Positions 50,727 to 60,435 are shown, numbered from the stretch's first letter. The stretch: 64,000 nt of DNA from Escherichia coli DSM 30083 = JCM 1649 = ATCC 11775 (GCF_003697165.2 NZ_CP033092.2:1426001-1490000); one strand, 5' to 3'. Notes: generated by a model not told the origin, from the sequence alone. Made by a program: numbers and translations.

Positions 50727-51983
50727 ATGAGCATCGCTTTGCGCTTAAAGGTAATGTCCTTTTTGCAATATTTTATCTGGGGGAGCTGGCTGGTTACCCT
50801 CGGTTCTTACATGATTAATACCCTTCATTTCACCGGCGCTAATGTTGGCATGGTTTACAGTTCCAAAGGGATCGCCGCGATTATTATGCCGGGTATAATG
50901 GGGATCATCGCAGACAAATGGCTGCGTGCGGAACGTGCATACATGCTGTGTCACCTGGTGTGTGCGGGCGTACTTTTTTATGCGGCATCCGTAACTGATC
51001 CGGATATGATGTTTTGGGTGATGTTAGTCAATGCGATGGCGTTTATGCCGACTATTGCGTTATCGAACAGCGTCTCTTATTCCTGTCTTGCCCAGGCAGG
51101 GCTTGACCCGGTGACCGCTTTCCCGCCCATTCGCGTTTTTGGTACGGTGGGGTTCATTGTCGCCATGTGGGCAGTAAGCCTGCTGCATCTGGAATTGAGT
51201 AGTCTGCAACTGTATATCGCGTCCGGTGCGTCATTGCTGCTGTCGGCTTATGCGTTGACTTTGCCGAAGATTCCGGTTGCGGAGAAAAAAGCGACTACAT
51301 CGCTTGCCAGCAAGCTGGGTCTGGATGCCTTCGTGCTGTTTAAAAATCCACGCATGGCTATCTTTTTCCTCTTCGCCATGATGCTGGGCGCGGTGCTGCA
51401 AATTACCAACGTTTTTGGCAACCCATTCCTGCATGATTTCGCCCGTAATCCTGAGTTTGCTGATAGCTTCGTGGTGAAATACCCGTCCATTTTACTGTCA
51501 GTTTCACAGATGGCTGAAGTCGGTTTCATTCTGACGATACCGTTCTTTTTGAAGCGTTTCGGTATTAAAACCGTCATGCTGATGAGTATGGTGGCGTGGA
51601 CGCTGCGCTTTGGCTTCTTTGCCTATGGCGATCCATCACCAACCGAGTTTATTTTGCTGTTGCTGTCGATGATTGTTTACGGTTGTGCATTCGATTTCTT
51701 CAATATTTCTGGTTCGGTCTTTGTCGAACAGGAAGTTGATTCCAGCATTCGTGCCAGCGCCCAGGGCCTTTTTATGACGATGGTAAATGGCGTCGGCGCA
51801 TGGGTTGGCTCGATTCTGAGCGGTATGGCAGTGGATTACTTCTCGGTGGATGGCGTAAAAGATTGGCATACCATTTGGCTGATGTTTGCAGGGTATGCTC
51901 TTTTCCTCGCAGTGATATTTTTCTTTGGGTTTAAATATAACCATGACCCTGAAAAGATAACGCATCGTTCAGTTACACATTAA
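50727..51983 (+). CDS. xapB: Xanthosine transporter XapB (NHS family)
   Basis: This 418-residue major-facilitator-type nucleoside:H+ symporter with twelve predicted membrane segments is related to NupG. It imports xanthosine for XapA. The start MSIALRLKV has an AAGGAAA site. It is followed 52 bp later by a small XapX-like ORF. Confidence 0.96.
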   Translation: MSIALRLKVMSFLQYFIWGSWLVTLGSYMINTLHFTGANVGMVYSSKGIAAIIMPGIMGIIADKWLRAERAYMLCHLVCAGVLFYAASVTDPDMMFWVMLVNAMAFMPTIALSNSVSYSCLAQAGLDPVTAFPPIRVFGTVGFIVAMWAVSLLHLELSSLQLYIASGASLLLSAYALTLPKIPVAEKKATTSLASKLGLDAFVLFKNPRMAIFFLFAMMLGAVLQITNVFGNPFLHDFARNPEFADSFVVKYPSILLSVSQMAEVGFILTIPFFLKRFGIKTVMLMSMVAWTLRFGFFAYGDPSPTEFILLLLSMIVYGCAFDFFNISGSVFVEQEVDSSIRASAQGLFMTMVNGVGAWVGSILSGMAVDYFSVDGVKDWHTIWLMFAGYALFLAVIFFFGFKYNHDPEKITHRSVTH

Positions 51984-52035
51984 AAGGATTCGCAGCTCTG
52001 TTCCTTGGGGCTGCTTTTATGATAAAGGTTAATTA

Positions 52036-52194
52036 GTGAAAGATATTTTATTTTCTTCTGGCGTTGGTTTTGGCATTGGTGCTTTGTTTACAATCGTGCG
52101 ATTACCTATTCCTGTTCCAAATGTATTGCCGGGTATATTATCCATCGTGTTTATGTATGTCGGATATCTGGTGGTGAAATACTTTATGCCATGA
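52036..52194 (+). CDS. XapX-like small membrane protein
   Basis: This 52-codon ORF starts with GTG at 52036 and ends with TGA at 52194. A ribosome-site-like AAAGG lies 5-10 bases upstream. The protein has two hydrophobic halves: a Gly-rich one (SSGVGFGIGALF) and a second (ILSIVFMYVGYLVV). They are joined by a Pro-rich turn (LPIPVPNVLPG). This layout fits the short XapX/DUF1427 family, whose members are named for sitting in xap-type loci. It lies between xapB and xapR in the same orientation. Function is unknown, and I do not recall it as annotated in K-12. Confidence 0.72.
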   Translation: MKDILFSSGVGFGIGALFTIVRLPIPVPNVLPGILSIVFMYVGYLVVKYFMP

Positions 52195-52234
52195 TAATTT
52201 AATACGATATATTTTTTATATGGAGCACTTAATT

Positions 52235-53119
52235 ATGGAACGCGTATATAGAACAGATCTTAAGTTGCTCCGTTATTTTCTTGCCGTAGCGGAAGAGTTG
52301 CATTTTGGTCGCGCAGCAGCGCGTTTAAATATGTCTCAGCCTCCGCTCAGTATTCATATTAAAGAGCTGGAAAATCAACTCGGCACGCAGCTTTTTATTC
52401 GCCATTCGCGCAGCGTCGTACTGACACACGCGGGCAAAATCTTGATGGAAGAATCGCGTCGATTGCTGGTGAATGCAAATAATGTATTGGCTCGGGTTGA
52501 ACAAATAGGTCGGGGAGAAGCAGGGCGGATTGAACTCGGGGTTGTGGGAACGGCAATGTGGGGACGGATGCGCCCGGTTATGCGGCGATTCCTTAGAGAA
52601 AATCCTAACGTTGAAGTTCTGTTTCGCGAAAAGATGCCTGCGATGCAAATGGCCTTGCTGGAACGCCGCGAACTTGATGCCGGGATCTGGCGAATGGCGA
52701 CAGAACCACCGACTGGTTTTACCAGCTTACGGTTGCATGAATCGGCGTTTCTGGTGGCGATGCCTGAAGAGCATCATCTCTCATCATTTTCCACCGTCCC
52801 GCTGGAAGCGCTACGTGACGAGTATTTCGTTACAATGCCGCCCGTGTACACTGACTGGGATTTTTTGCAGCGAGTTTGCCAGCAGGTGGGATTTTCACCG
52901 GTTGTTATTCGCGAAGTTAATGAACCGCAAACGGTACTCGCCATGGTCAGTATGGGTATTGGTATCACATTGATAGCGGACAGCTACGCGCAGATGAACT
53001 GGCCCGGTGTCATATTCCGTCCGCTCAAAGAACGCATCCCGGCAGACTTATATATTGTTTATGAAACGCAGCAGGTGACGCCCGCGCTGGTTAAACTGCT
53101 GGCGGCGTTGGCGCAGTAG
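52235..53119 (+). CDS. xapR: XapR, LysR-type activator of xapAB
   Basis: This 294-residue LysR-family activator responds to xanthosine and turns on xapAB. The N-terminal winged helix contains HFGRAAARLNMSQPPLS, and the effector domain follows. The ATG at 52235 (MERVYRTDL) matches the K-12 length; an in-frame start at 52220 is possible. It follows the XapX-like ORF by 40 bp. Confidence 0.95.
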   Translation: MERVYRTDLKLLRYFLAVAEELHFGRAAARLNMSQPPLSIHIKELENQLGTQLFIRHSRSVVLTHAGKILMEESRRLLVNANNVLARVEQIGRGEAGRIELGVVGTAMWGRMRPVMRRFLRENPNVEVLFREKMPAMQMALLERRELDAGIWRMATEPPTGFTSLRLHESAFLVAMPEEHHLSSFSTVPLEALRDEYFVTMPPVYTDWDFLQRVCQQVGFSPVVIREVNEPQTVLAMVSMGIGITLIADSYAQMNWPGVIFRPLKERIPADLYIVYETQQVTPALVKLLAALAQ

Positions 53120-53152
53120 ATGAGAGGCACGGGAACTGCCGGACATAGTTGG

Positions 53153-53176
53153 TCTGATAAGCGAAGCGCATCAGGC
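53153..53176. repeat. Short REP-like element after xapR
   Basis: The palindrome tctgataagcgaagcgcatc continues to aggc. It lies between the xapR stop and the terminator of the convergent tRNA operon. Confidence 0.65.
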
Positions 53177-53199
53177 AATTTCGCAAATTGCAGATAGCA

Positions 53200-53225
53200 A
53201 AAAAGCGCCTTTAGGGCGCTTTTTT
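53200..53225 (-). terminator. Terminator of the valUXY-lysV tRNA operon
   Basis: The stem agcgcc/ggcgct lies in aaaaaagcgcctttagggcgctttttt. The T-run is present in both directions. It serves the minus-strand tRNA operon and may also end xapR. Confidence 0.88.
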
Positions 53226-53229
53226 ACAT

Positions 53230-53305
53230 TGGTGGGTCGTGCAGGATTCGAACCTGCGACCAATTGATTAAAAGTCAACTGCTCTACCAACTGAGCTAAC
53301 GACCC
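53230..53305 (-). tRNA. lysV: tRNA-Lys (anticodon TTT)
   Basis: This 76-nt cloverleaf begins gggtcgttagctcag and has anticodon TTT in the ctTTTaa loop. It carries the ggttcgaatcc T-arm and an encoded CCA end. It is the last tRNA of the operon, with only 4 bases between it and the preceding tRNA-Val. Confidence 0.98.
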
Positions 53306-53309
53306 GAAG

Positions 53310-53385
53310 TGGTGGGTGATGACGGGATCGAACCGCCGACCCCCTCCTTGTAAGGGAGGTGCTCTCCCAGCTGAGCTAATCACCC
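53310..53385 (-). tRNA. valY: tRNA-Val (anticodon TAC), third copy
   Basis: This 76-nt cloverleaf starts gggtgattagctcagctggg, has the anticodon TAC in the ctTACaa loop and an encoded CCA. It is identical to the two neighbouring copies. Confidence 0.98.
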
Positions 53386-53431
53386 ACTTCGGTACTTCAC
53401 ATTGTTACAAGAAATCTAGCTGGCGAGAAAG

Positions 53432-53507
53432 TGGTGGGTGATGACGGGATCGAACCGCCGACCCCCTCCTTGTAAGGGAGGTGCTCTCCCAGCTGAGCTA
53501 ATCACCC
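53432..53507 (-). tRNA. valX: tRNA-Val (anticodon TAC), second copy
   Basis: The 76-nt sequence is identical to the copies on either side. It is separated from each by the same 46-nt spacer, giving a 122-bp repeat unit. Confidence 0.98.
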
Positions 53508-53553
53508 ACTTCGGTACTTCACATTGTTACAAGAAATCTAGCTGGCGAGAAAG

Positions 53554-53629
53554 TGGTGGGTGATGACGGGATCGAACCGCCGACCCCCTCCTTGTAAGGG
53601 AGGTGCTCTCCCAGCTGAGCTAATCACCC
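53554..53629 (-). tRNA. valU: tRNA-Val (anticodon TAC), first copy of the operon
   Basis: This is the first tRNA transcribed, 17 bases after the -10 box of the operon promoter. It is 76 nt, with encoded CCA, and identical to the other two. Confidence 0.98.
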
Positions 53630-53646
53630 CCGCTGTGTGGAGTCGC

Positions 53647-53674
53647 ATTATAGGGAGAGTTCAAAATGAGTCAA
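53647..53674 (-). promoter_or_regulatory. Promoter of the valUXY-lysV operon
   Basis: On the minus strand, -35 TTGACT (53674-53669) and -10 TATAAT (53652-53647) are 16 bases apart. A GC-containing discriminator follows directly, as in stringently controlled tRNA promoters. Confidence 0.85.
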
Positions 53675-53887
53675 CGCATTTTCTAAAGAAATTGTTCGTT
53701 CGTCGTAAATTTAAGCAAGATGATCGCAAAACAGACCGTGTTGCGCAATTTGTCAACGAAAACAATAATGCGTAAGGTTGCAACCCGAACTACATTGAGG
53801 AATCAGACGGGAGTGATAGAATATCGCCCACTCAATTTTTCCAGGATTTGCCGGTTGTCGGCATCTTTCTAAACGTAAGGCCATTTC

Positions 53888-55303
53888 ATGAAAATCAAAA
53901 CTCGCTTCGCGCCAAGCCCAACAGGCTATCTGCACGTTGGCGGCGCGCGTACTGCTCTTTACTCCTGGCTTTTTGCACGTAACCACGGCGGTGAGTTTGT
54001 GCTGCGTATTGAAGACACCGATCTTGAGCGTTCCACGCCGGAAGCTATCGAAGCCATTATGGATGGCATGAACTGGCTGAGCCTGGAGTGGGATGAAGGT
54101 CCGTACTACCAGACCAAACGTTTTGATCGCTACAACGCGGTGATCGATCAGATGCTGGAAGAGGGCACAGCTTATAAATGCTATTGCTCTAAAGAGCGCC
54201 TGGAAGCGCTGCGCGAAGAGCAAATGGCGAAAGGTGAGAAGCCGCGTTATGACGGTCGCTGCCGCCACAGTCATGAGCATCACGCTGATGATGAGCCGTG
54301 TGTCGTACGTTTTGCTAACCCGCAGGAAGGTTCTGTTGTTTTTGACGATCAGATCCGTGGTCCGATCGAGTTCAGCAACCAGGAGCTGGATGATCTGATT
54401 ATCCGCCGTACCGATGGTTCCCCAACCTATAACTTCTGTGTGGTTGTCGATGACTGGGATATGGAAATCACCCACGTTATCCGTGGCGAAGACCATATCA
54501 ACAACACACCGCGCCAGATTAACATTCTTAAGGCTCTGAAAGCGCCGGTACCGGTTTACGCGCACGTTTCTATGATCAACGGCGATGACGGTAAAAAACT
54601 GTCCAAACGTCACGGGGCGGTCAGCGTAATGCAGTATCGTGATGATGGTTATCTGCCAGAAGCACTGCTGAACTATCTGGTGCGTCTGGGCTGGTCCCAC
54701 GGCGATCAGGAAATCTTCACTCGTGAAGAGATGATTAAATACTTCACTCTGAATGCCGTCAGCAAATCTGCCAGTGCGTTCAACACCGACAAGCTGCTGT
54801 GGCTGAACCATCACTACATTAACGCGTTGCCGCCGGAGTATGTTGCTACTCACTTACAGTGGCACATTGAGCAGGAAAATATCGATACCCGTAACGGCCC
54901 GCAGCTGGCTGATCTGGTGAAACTGCTGGGCGAACGCTGCAAGACGCTGAAAGAGATGGCACAGAGCTGCCGTTATTTCTACGAAGATTTTGCTGAGTTC
55001 GATGCCGACGCCGCGAAAAAACATCTGCGTCCGGTAGCGCGTCAGCCGCTGGAAGTAGTTCGTGACAAACTGACTGCGATTACTGACTGGACCGCTGAAA
55101 ACGTTCATCACGCTATTCAGGCGACGGCGGATGAGCTGGAAGTGGGTATGGGTAAAGTTGGTATGCCGCTGCGTGTCGCCGTAACCGGTGCGGGGCAGTC
55201 TCCGGCGCTGGATGTTACCGTTCACGCAATCGGTAAGACCCGCAGTATCGAGCGTATCAACAAAGCGCTGGCTTTTATTGCTGAACGCGAAAATCAGCAC
55301 TAA
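53888..55303 (+). CDS. gltX: Glutamyl-tRNA synthetase GltX
   Basis: This 471-residue class I synthetase charges tRNA-Glu. The HIGH-type motif is TGYLHVGGA (residues about 12-20) and the KMSKS-type motif is KLSKRHG near 237. The zinc site uses CYCSKERL and CRHSH near 98-127. It is divergent from the tRNA-Val operon, with 258 bp between. A terminator follows. Confidence 0.98.
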
Positions 55304-55320
55304 TTAGCGCATAAAAGATA

Positions 55321-55353
55321 AACGGCAGGAGAGATACCCCTGCCGTTTTTTAT
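55321..55353. terminator. Terminator between gltX and yfeD
   Basis: The stem aacggcagg/cctgccgtt is followed by a T-run (tttttt). It lies between convergent gltX and yfeD. Confidence 0.88.
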
Positions 55354-55746
55354 TTATGCTGATTCATCTATGTCGAGACGAGCAAGAAAATTACGAATTC
55401 CTTCGCGTGACAAAAATTGCGCAACTTTTTCTTGCTCACTGTGAGTCATGTTGTCTATTGCGCTGATGATTTGCCGATAAGCAGGAGTGCGAATACCCGG
55501 TGCGTATTCGGCAAGGGGTTCTTCGGCTTCCAGAAGCATCGGTGTGTTATGGAAGGCTGGCGTGTTCTGAATAAACTCGCAAACTTGCGTATCGACCAGA
55601 ATAAGTCTGGCACGACCGCCTTTCACGCCGGGAAATTTTTCCGTTTTCCAGCCTTTTTCTCTGATCCAACGGTTAACAGTTTGTTTAGCCACGCCGAGGC
55701 ATTCAGCCAGTTCTTCGGTGGTCATTTTATTGCGTAATCTTTTCAT
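55354..55746 (-). CDS. yfeD: YfeD, putative DNA-binding protein
   Basis: This 130-residue protein has an N-terminal helix-turn-helix (EELAECLGVAKQTVNRWIREKGW) of a MerR-like or DUF1323 type. A basic wing (PGVKGGRARLI) follows. The C-terminal half has a conserved helical end (LSREGIRNFLARL). It is paralogous to YfeC immediately upstream, one base apart. Function is unknown. Confidence 0.9.
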   Translation of the reverse strand: MKRLRNKMTTEELAECLGVAKQTVNRWIREKGWKTEKFPGVKGGRARLILVDTQVCEFIQNTPAFHNTPMLLEAEEPLAEYAPGIRTPAYRQIISAIDNMTHSEQEKVAQFLSREGIRNFLARLDIDESA

Positions 55747-55747
55747 A

Positions 55748-56107
55748 TTATTTGCTATCGCGAATCCCTAAGCGTTGTAACAATCCGATAATCCCTTCCC
55801 GCAGAAGCAAGGATGTAAACTGTTTTTGTTCAACTGGCGTCATCTCTTTCGCCAGTGTCACCAGCAACACTTCAAGCGGCGCATCACCAGAAAGGGCTGG
55901 CGCTTCTCCCTGACCTTCTGGACGTTCAGCATTGCGAATATATTCACGAACCTGTTCATTGACGTGAACCAGTCGAGCTTTGCCACCCTGGACGCCTGGT
56001 TTTGGTGACGTTGTCCAGCCTTCCTTGCGTACCCATTTATTAATGGTCTGGCGGCTATAGCCGGTCAGTCTGGCAAGTTCATCTGGCGTCATCCTCTCCT
56101 TGAACAT
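55748..56107 (-). CDS. yfeC: YfeC, putative DNA-binding protein
   Basis: This 119-residue protein has the same architecture as YfeD: HTH with SRQTINKWVRKEGW, PGVQGGKARLV, and a C-terminal LLREGIIGLLQRLGI. Its start could also be the ATG at 56092 (MTPDELAR), which has an AAGGAGAGG directly before it at short spacing. Function is unknown; the yfeC-yfeD pair is probably co-transcribed. Confidence 0.88.
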   Translation of the reverse strand: MFKERMTPDELARLTGYSRQTINKWVRKEGWTTSPKPGVQGGKARLVHVNEQVREYIRNAERPEGQGEAPALSGDAPLEVLLVTLAKEMTPVEQKQFTSLLLREGIIGLLQRLGIRDSK

Positions 56108-56266
56108 AACAATTCCCTGAATGTATGTGGGTCTATTAGTAGTTCATTTTATAACACCACTTTACAGGAAACCGTGACATGAATAACTACTGAATGCGAG
56201 CGGTTTTCCAAAATTGTTCATTTGCCTGATTTTTCAGCGATTGAAACTACACGTGGCAATTTGCCG

Positions 56267-56295
56267 TTGACACATTCGGGCGGAATTCATATGAT
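56267..56295 (+). promoter_or_regulatory. Promoter of the alaX-alaW operon
   Basis: A perfect -35 TTGACA at 56267 is followed by a 17-bp spacer and -10 TATGAT at 56290-56295. The GC-rich discriminator gccgcccg is typical of stringently controlled stable-RNA promoters. Confidence 0.88.
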
Positions 56296-56327
56296 GCCGC
56301 CCGTCAACTCGACAAGCTTTACGTGAT

Positions 56328-56403
<76 letters not shown>

Positions 56404-56442
56404 AATTTTGCACCCAGCAAATTTGGTACGTAAACGACTCGT

Positions 56443-56518
<76 letters not shown>

Positions 56519-56524
56519 AATTTC

Positions 56525-56553
56525 AAACCCTCGCTGCAAAGCGGGGGTTTTTT
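56525..56553 (+). terminator. Terminator of alaX-alaW
   Basis: The ten-pair stem aaaccctcgc/gcgggggttt has a tgcaaa loop and is followed by a T-run. Confidence 0.9.
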
Positions 56554-56724
56554 GTCTCTGCCTTTTGCCGCTTTTGTAATACAGTCTATATCCTGGCAGT
56601 GCCGTGTGGTGAATGCATCACTGACTGAAAAAACAGCAACAGGCTGGCCCCTGTTTGCTTCGCGATGCGAATAAACTTATTATTTGTGTGCCTGAAAACC
56701 CCGATCAGTGAGAGTAGTGTACTC

Positions 56725-58914
56725 ATGTTTGTGGAGCATAACCTGATAAAAAATATCAAGATATTCACACTAGCGTTTACGCTCACCGTGGTACTTATTC
56801 AGCTATCCCGTTTAATTTCGCCACTTGCTGTTATCCATTCCAATTATATCTTTCTGGCGTGGATGCCACTGTGCGTAATGCTGTCAATCTTGTTTATCTT
56901 TGGCTGGCGTGGTGTCGTTCCCATTTTATGCGGGATGTTTTGCACCAATCTGTGGAACCTGCATCTCTCTTTTTTACAGACCGCCGTCATGATCGGCAGC
57001 CAGGCGTTTGCAGTCCTGTGTGCCTGTGCAATATTACGCTGGCAATTGGGGACGCGTTGGCGTTATGGATTGACCAGCCGATACGTCTGGCAACGTCTGT
57101 TCTGGCTTGGTTTGGTGGCGCCGATTGGCATCAAATGCAGCATGTATCTTGTGGGAAATTTCTTTGATTTTCCGCTAAAGATATCTACCTTTTTCGGCGA
57201 TGCGGATGCCATTTTCACGGTCGTTGATTTGCTAAGCCTTTTCACCGCAGTGCTGATTTACAACATGCTTTTTTACTATCTCACCCGCATGATTGTAAGT
57301 CCCCACTTTGCACAGATATTGTGGCGTAGGGATATCGCTCCGTCGTTGAGCAAAGAGAAACGCGCATTTACCTTAAGCTGGCTGGCAGCTCTTAGCGTGC
57401 TGCTACTTCTGATGTGCACACCGTATGAAAATGACTTTATTGCCGGTTACCTGGTACCTGTTTTCTTTATCATCTTTACCCTCGGTGTCGGTAAGATTCG
57501 CTATCCGTTTTTAAATCTCACCTGGGCTGTTTCAACGCTTTGCCTTCTGAATTACAACCAGAACTTTTTGCAAGGGGTACTAACCGAATATTCGCTGGCA
57601 TTTATTCTCGCAGTACTGATTTCCTTTAGTGTTTGCCTGCTCTATATGGTGCGTATTTATCATCGTAGTGAATGGCTTAACCGCCGCTGGCATTTGCAGG
57701 CGCTGACCGATCCGTTAACGCTTCTACCCAACTTTCGTGCGTTGGAGCAAGCGCCGGAGCAAGAGGCGGGCAAGAGTTTTTGCTGCCTGCGCATTGATAA
57801 TCTTGAGTTTATGAGTCGTCATTACGGCTTAATAATGCGCGTTCACTGTATCCGCTCAATTTACCGTACGCTGCTGCCGTTGATGCAGGAAAACGAAAAG
57901 TTGTATCAATTGCCGGGTAGTGAACTGCTGTTAGTGCTGAGCGGGCCGGAAACGGAAGGGCGACTCCAGCATATGGTTAACATCCTGAATAGTCGGCAAA
58001 TTCACTGGAACAATACCGGGCTGGATATGGGCTATGGTGCTGCCTGGGGGCGTTTTGATGGAAATCAGGAAACCCTGCAACCCTTGTTGGGGCAGTTAAG
58101 CTGGCTGGCGGAGCAATCCTGCGCACATCATCATGTGCTGGCGCTGGATAGCAGAGAGGAGATGGTTTCCGGGCAAACCACTAAACAGGTGCTATTGCTG
58201 AATACCATTCGCACGGCGTTAGATCAGGGTGATTTGCTGCTCTACGCCCAGCCAATTCGCAACAAAGAGGGTGAAGGTTATGATGAGATCCTCGCGCGAC
58301 TGAAGTATGACGGCGGCATTATGACCCCGGATAAGTTTCTGCCCCTTATTGCTCAGTTTAACCTTAGCGCGCGTTTTGATTTGCAAGTGCTGGAATCCTT
58401 GTTGAAGTGGCTGGCAACACACCCTTGCGACAAAAAAGGTCCACGCTTTTCAGTCAATTTAATGCCGCTCACGCTGCTGCAAAAGAATATTGCCGGGCGG
58501 ATTATTCGTCTGTTTAAGCGTTATTACATCTCCCCGCAGGCGGTCATTCTTGAGATCACCGAGGAGCAGGCGTTTTCTAACGCAGAAAGCAGCATGTACA
58601 ACATCGAGCAGCTGCATAAGTTTGGTTTCCGGATTGCGATTGATGACTTTGGCACCGGATATGCCAACTACGAACGGTTAAAGCGTTTGCAGGCTGATAT
58701 CATCAAAATTGATGGCGTCTTTGTGAAAGATATCGTCACGAACACGCTGGATGCGATGATTGTGAGATCAATTACCGATCTGGCGAAAGCGAAGTCATTG
58801 AGTGTGGTCGCGGAGTTTGTCGAGACGCCACAGCAGCAGGCGCTATTGCATAAACTTGGGGTGCAATATCTGCAAGGATATTTAATTGGTCGTCCGCAGC
58901 CATTAGCTGATTAA
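56725..58914 (+). CDS. pdeA: PdeA (YfeA), membrane c-di-GMP phosphodiesterase
   Basis: This 729-residue protein has an N-terminal multi-pass sensor region (residues 1-320, MASE1-like). A degenerate GGDEF domain follows (LTDPLTLLPNFRAL kept, but the signature reads LPGSELLLV). The C-terminal EAL domain is catalytically complete by eye: EILARL at the EAL position, SVNLMP, ILEITEEQ, DDFGTGYANY, IIKIDGVFV, VAEFVE and YLQGY. It should hydrolyse c-di-GMP rather than make it. The start at 56725 (MFVEHNL) is chosen over 56665 for agreement with the K-12 length. Confidence 0.93.
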   Translation: MFVEHNLIKNIKIFTLAFTLTVVLIQLSRLISPLAVIHSNYIFLAWMPLCVMLSILFIFGWRGVVPILCGMFCTNLWNLHLSFLQTAVMIGSQAFAVLCACAILRWQLGTRWRYGLTSRYVWQRLFWLGLVAPIGIKCSMYLVGNFFDFPLKISTFFGDADAIFTVVDLLSLFTAVLIYNMLFYYLTRMIVSPHFAQILWRRDIAPSLSKEKRAFTLSWLAALSVLLLLMCTPYENDFIAGYLVPVFFIIFTLGVGKIRYPFLNLTWAVSTLCLLNYNQNFLQGVLTEYSLAFILAVLISFSVCLLYMVRIYHRSEWLNRRWHLQALTDPLTLLPNFRALEQAPEQEAGKSFCCLRIDNLEFMSRHYGLIMRVHCIRSIYRTLLPLMQENEKLYQLPGSELLLVLSGPETEGRLQHMVNILNSRQIHWNNTGLDMGYGAAWGRFDGNQETLQPLLGQLSWLAEQSCAHHHVLALDSREEMVSGQTTKQVLLLNTIRTALDQGDLLLYAQPIRNKEGEGYDEILARLKYDGGIMTPDKFLPLIAQFNLSARFDLQVLESLLKWLATHPCDKKGPRFSVNLMPLTLLQKNIAGRIIRLFKRYYISPQAVILEITEEQAFSNAESSMYNIEQLHKFGFRIAIDDFGTGYANYERLKRLQADIIKIDGVFVKDIVTNTLDAMIVRSITDLAKAKSLSVVAEFVETPQQQALLHKLGVQYLQGYLIGRPQPLAD

Positions 58915-58921
58915 CAGGCGT

Positions 58922-58953
58922 AAAAAAGCCGGGGAATTATCCCCGGCTTTTTT
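58922..58953. terminator. Bidirectional terminator between pdeA and nupC
   Basis: The stem gccgggg/ccccggc has an aattat loop, flanked by an A-run and a T-run. It serves both convergent genes. Confidence 0.9.
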
Positions 58954-58963
58954 ATGTATGGTC

Positions 58964-60166
58964 TTACAGCACCAGTGCTGCGATTGACGCAGACAGCACA
59001 CTCACCAGGGTAGAGCCGTAAACCAGTTTCAGACCGAAGCGAGAAACCACGTTACCTTGCTCTTCATTCAGGCCTTTAACCGCACCCGCGATAATCCCGA
59101 TTGAAGAGAAGTTAGCGAAGGAAACCAGGAACACAGAGATGATGCCTTCCGCACGCGGAGAGAGCGTGGAAGCAATTTTCTGCAGATCCATCATCGCAAC
59201 GAACTCGTTGGAAACCAGTTTGGTCGCCATGATACTGCCCACTTGCAGTGCTTCACTGGAAGGAACACCCATCACCCATGCAATCGGATAGAAGATGTAG
59301 CCCAGGATGCCCTGGAAGGAGATGCTGTAGCCAAACCAGCCAGTCACGGTGGCAAACAGTGCGTTCAGCGCGGCGATCAGGGCGATAAAGCCGATCAGCA
59401 TCGCGGCAACGATAATGGCAACCTTGAAACCTGCCAGAATGTATTCACCCAGCATTTCGAAGAAGCTCTGACCTTCGTGCAGGTTGGACATCTGAATATT
59501 TTCTTCACTGGCATCAACACGGTAAGGGTTGATCAGCGACAGCACGATAAAGGTGCTGAACATGTTCAGTACCAGCGCCGCAACGACGTATTTCGGCTCC
59601 AGCATGGTCATGTATGCACCAACGATGGACATCGACACGGTGGACATCGCCGTTGCTGCCATGGTGTACATACGATTGCGGGAGATTTTGCCGAGGATAT
59701 CTTTATAGGCAATAAAGTTTTCAGACTGACCCAGAATCAGGGAGCTGACGGCGTTAAAGGATTCCAGTTTGCCCATGCCGTTGACTTTGGAGAGCAGGAA
59801 ACCAATTGCGCGGATAATCACCGGCAATACGCGAATATGCTGGAGAATACCGATCAGCGCAGAGATAAAGACGATTGGGCACAGCACTTTCAGGAAGAAG
59901 AATGCCAGGCCTTGATCATTCATGCTACCAAAGACGAAGTTAGTCCCTTCGTTGGCAAATCCGAGCAGTTTTTCGAACATTTCGGAGAAGCCTTTCACGA
60001 AGCCCAGACCAACGTCGGAGTTCAGGAAGAACCACGCCAGTAACACTTCGATAACAAGCAGTTGAATAACATAACGGATACGAATTTTTTTGCGGTCGCT
60101 GCTTACCAGCAGTGCGAGAATCGCAACAACGGCAAGTGCCAGTACAAAATGAAGGACGCGGTCCAT
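58964..60166 (-). CDS. nupC: Nucleoside permease NupC (CNT family)
   Basis: This 400-residue proton-coupled concentrative nucleoside transporter imports pyrimidine nucleosides and adenosine. It has about eight to ten membrane segments, with family motifs near [14 protein letters not shown] and [12 protein letters not shown]. The ATG at 60166 (MDRVLHFV) follows a GGAG site; the in-frame start at 60205 is unlikely. In K-12 it is controlled by CRP and CytR. Confidence 0.96.
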
Positions 60167-60435
60167 ATTTGCTCCAAATATGAGGCAGGTTAAATTTCCG
60201 TGCACATTCTATGTAACATGGTTAAGGAAAACGAGATCTGACACACAATATAATGACGTCCTGTGACAAGCTTCAAAAATAGTGATCTGTCATACATTTC
60301 TGCTATGTTGTGTATGGAAGCGGAAGGTTATGTAAATGTGCTAATATTAAACATAACCATAACATTCGAGTCATCTATCTTTTCGTAGTCATAATCCTGG
60401 TCTATCAGAGAAATCATCACAACCCATTTAAATGA

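Noticed and set aside
53171..53383. Short ORF across tRNA genes
   Set aside because: It consists of tRNA-Lys and tRNA-Val sequence read as protein.
53753..54853. 366-codon frame opposite gltX
   Set aside because: It is antisense to an essential synthetase with all motifs present and has no independent support.
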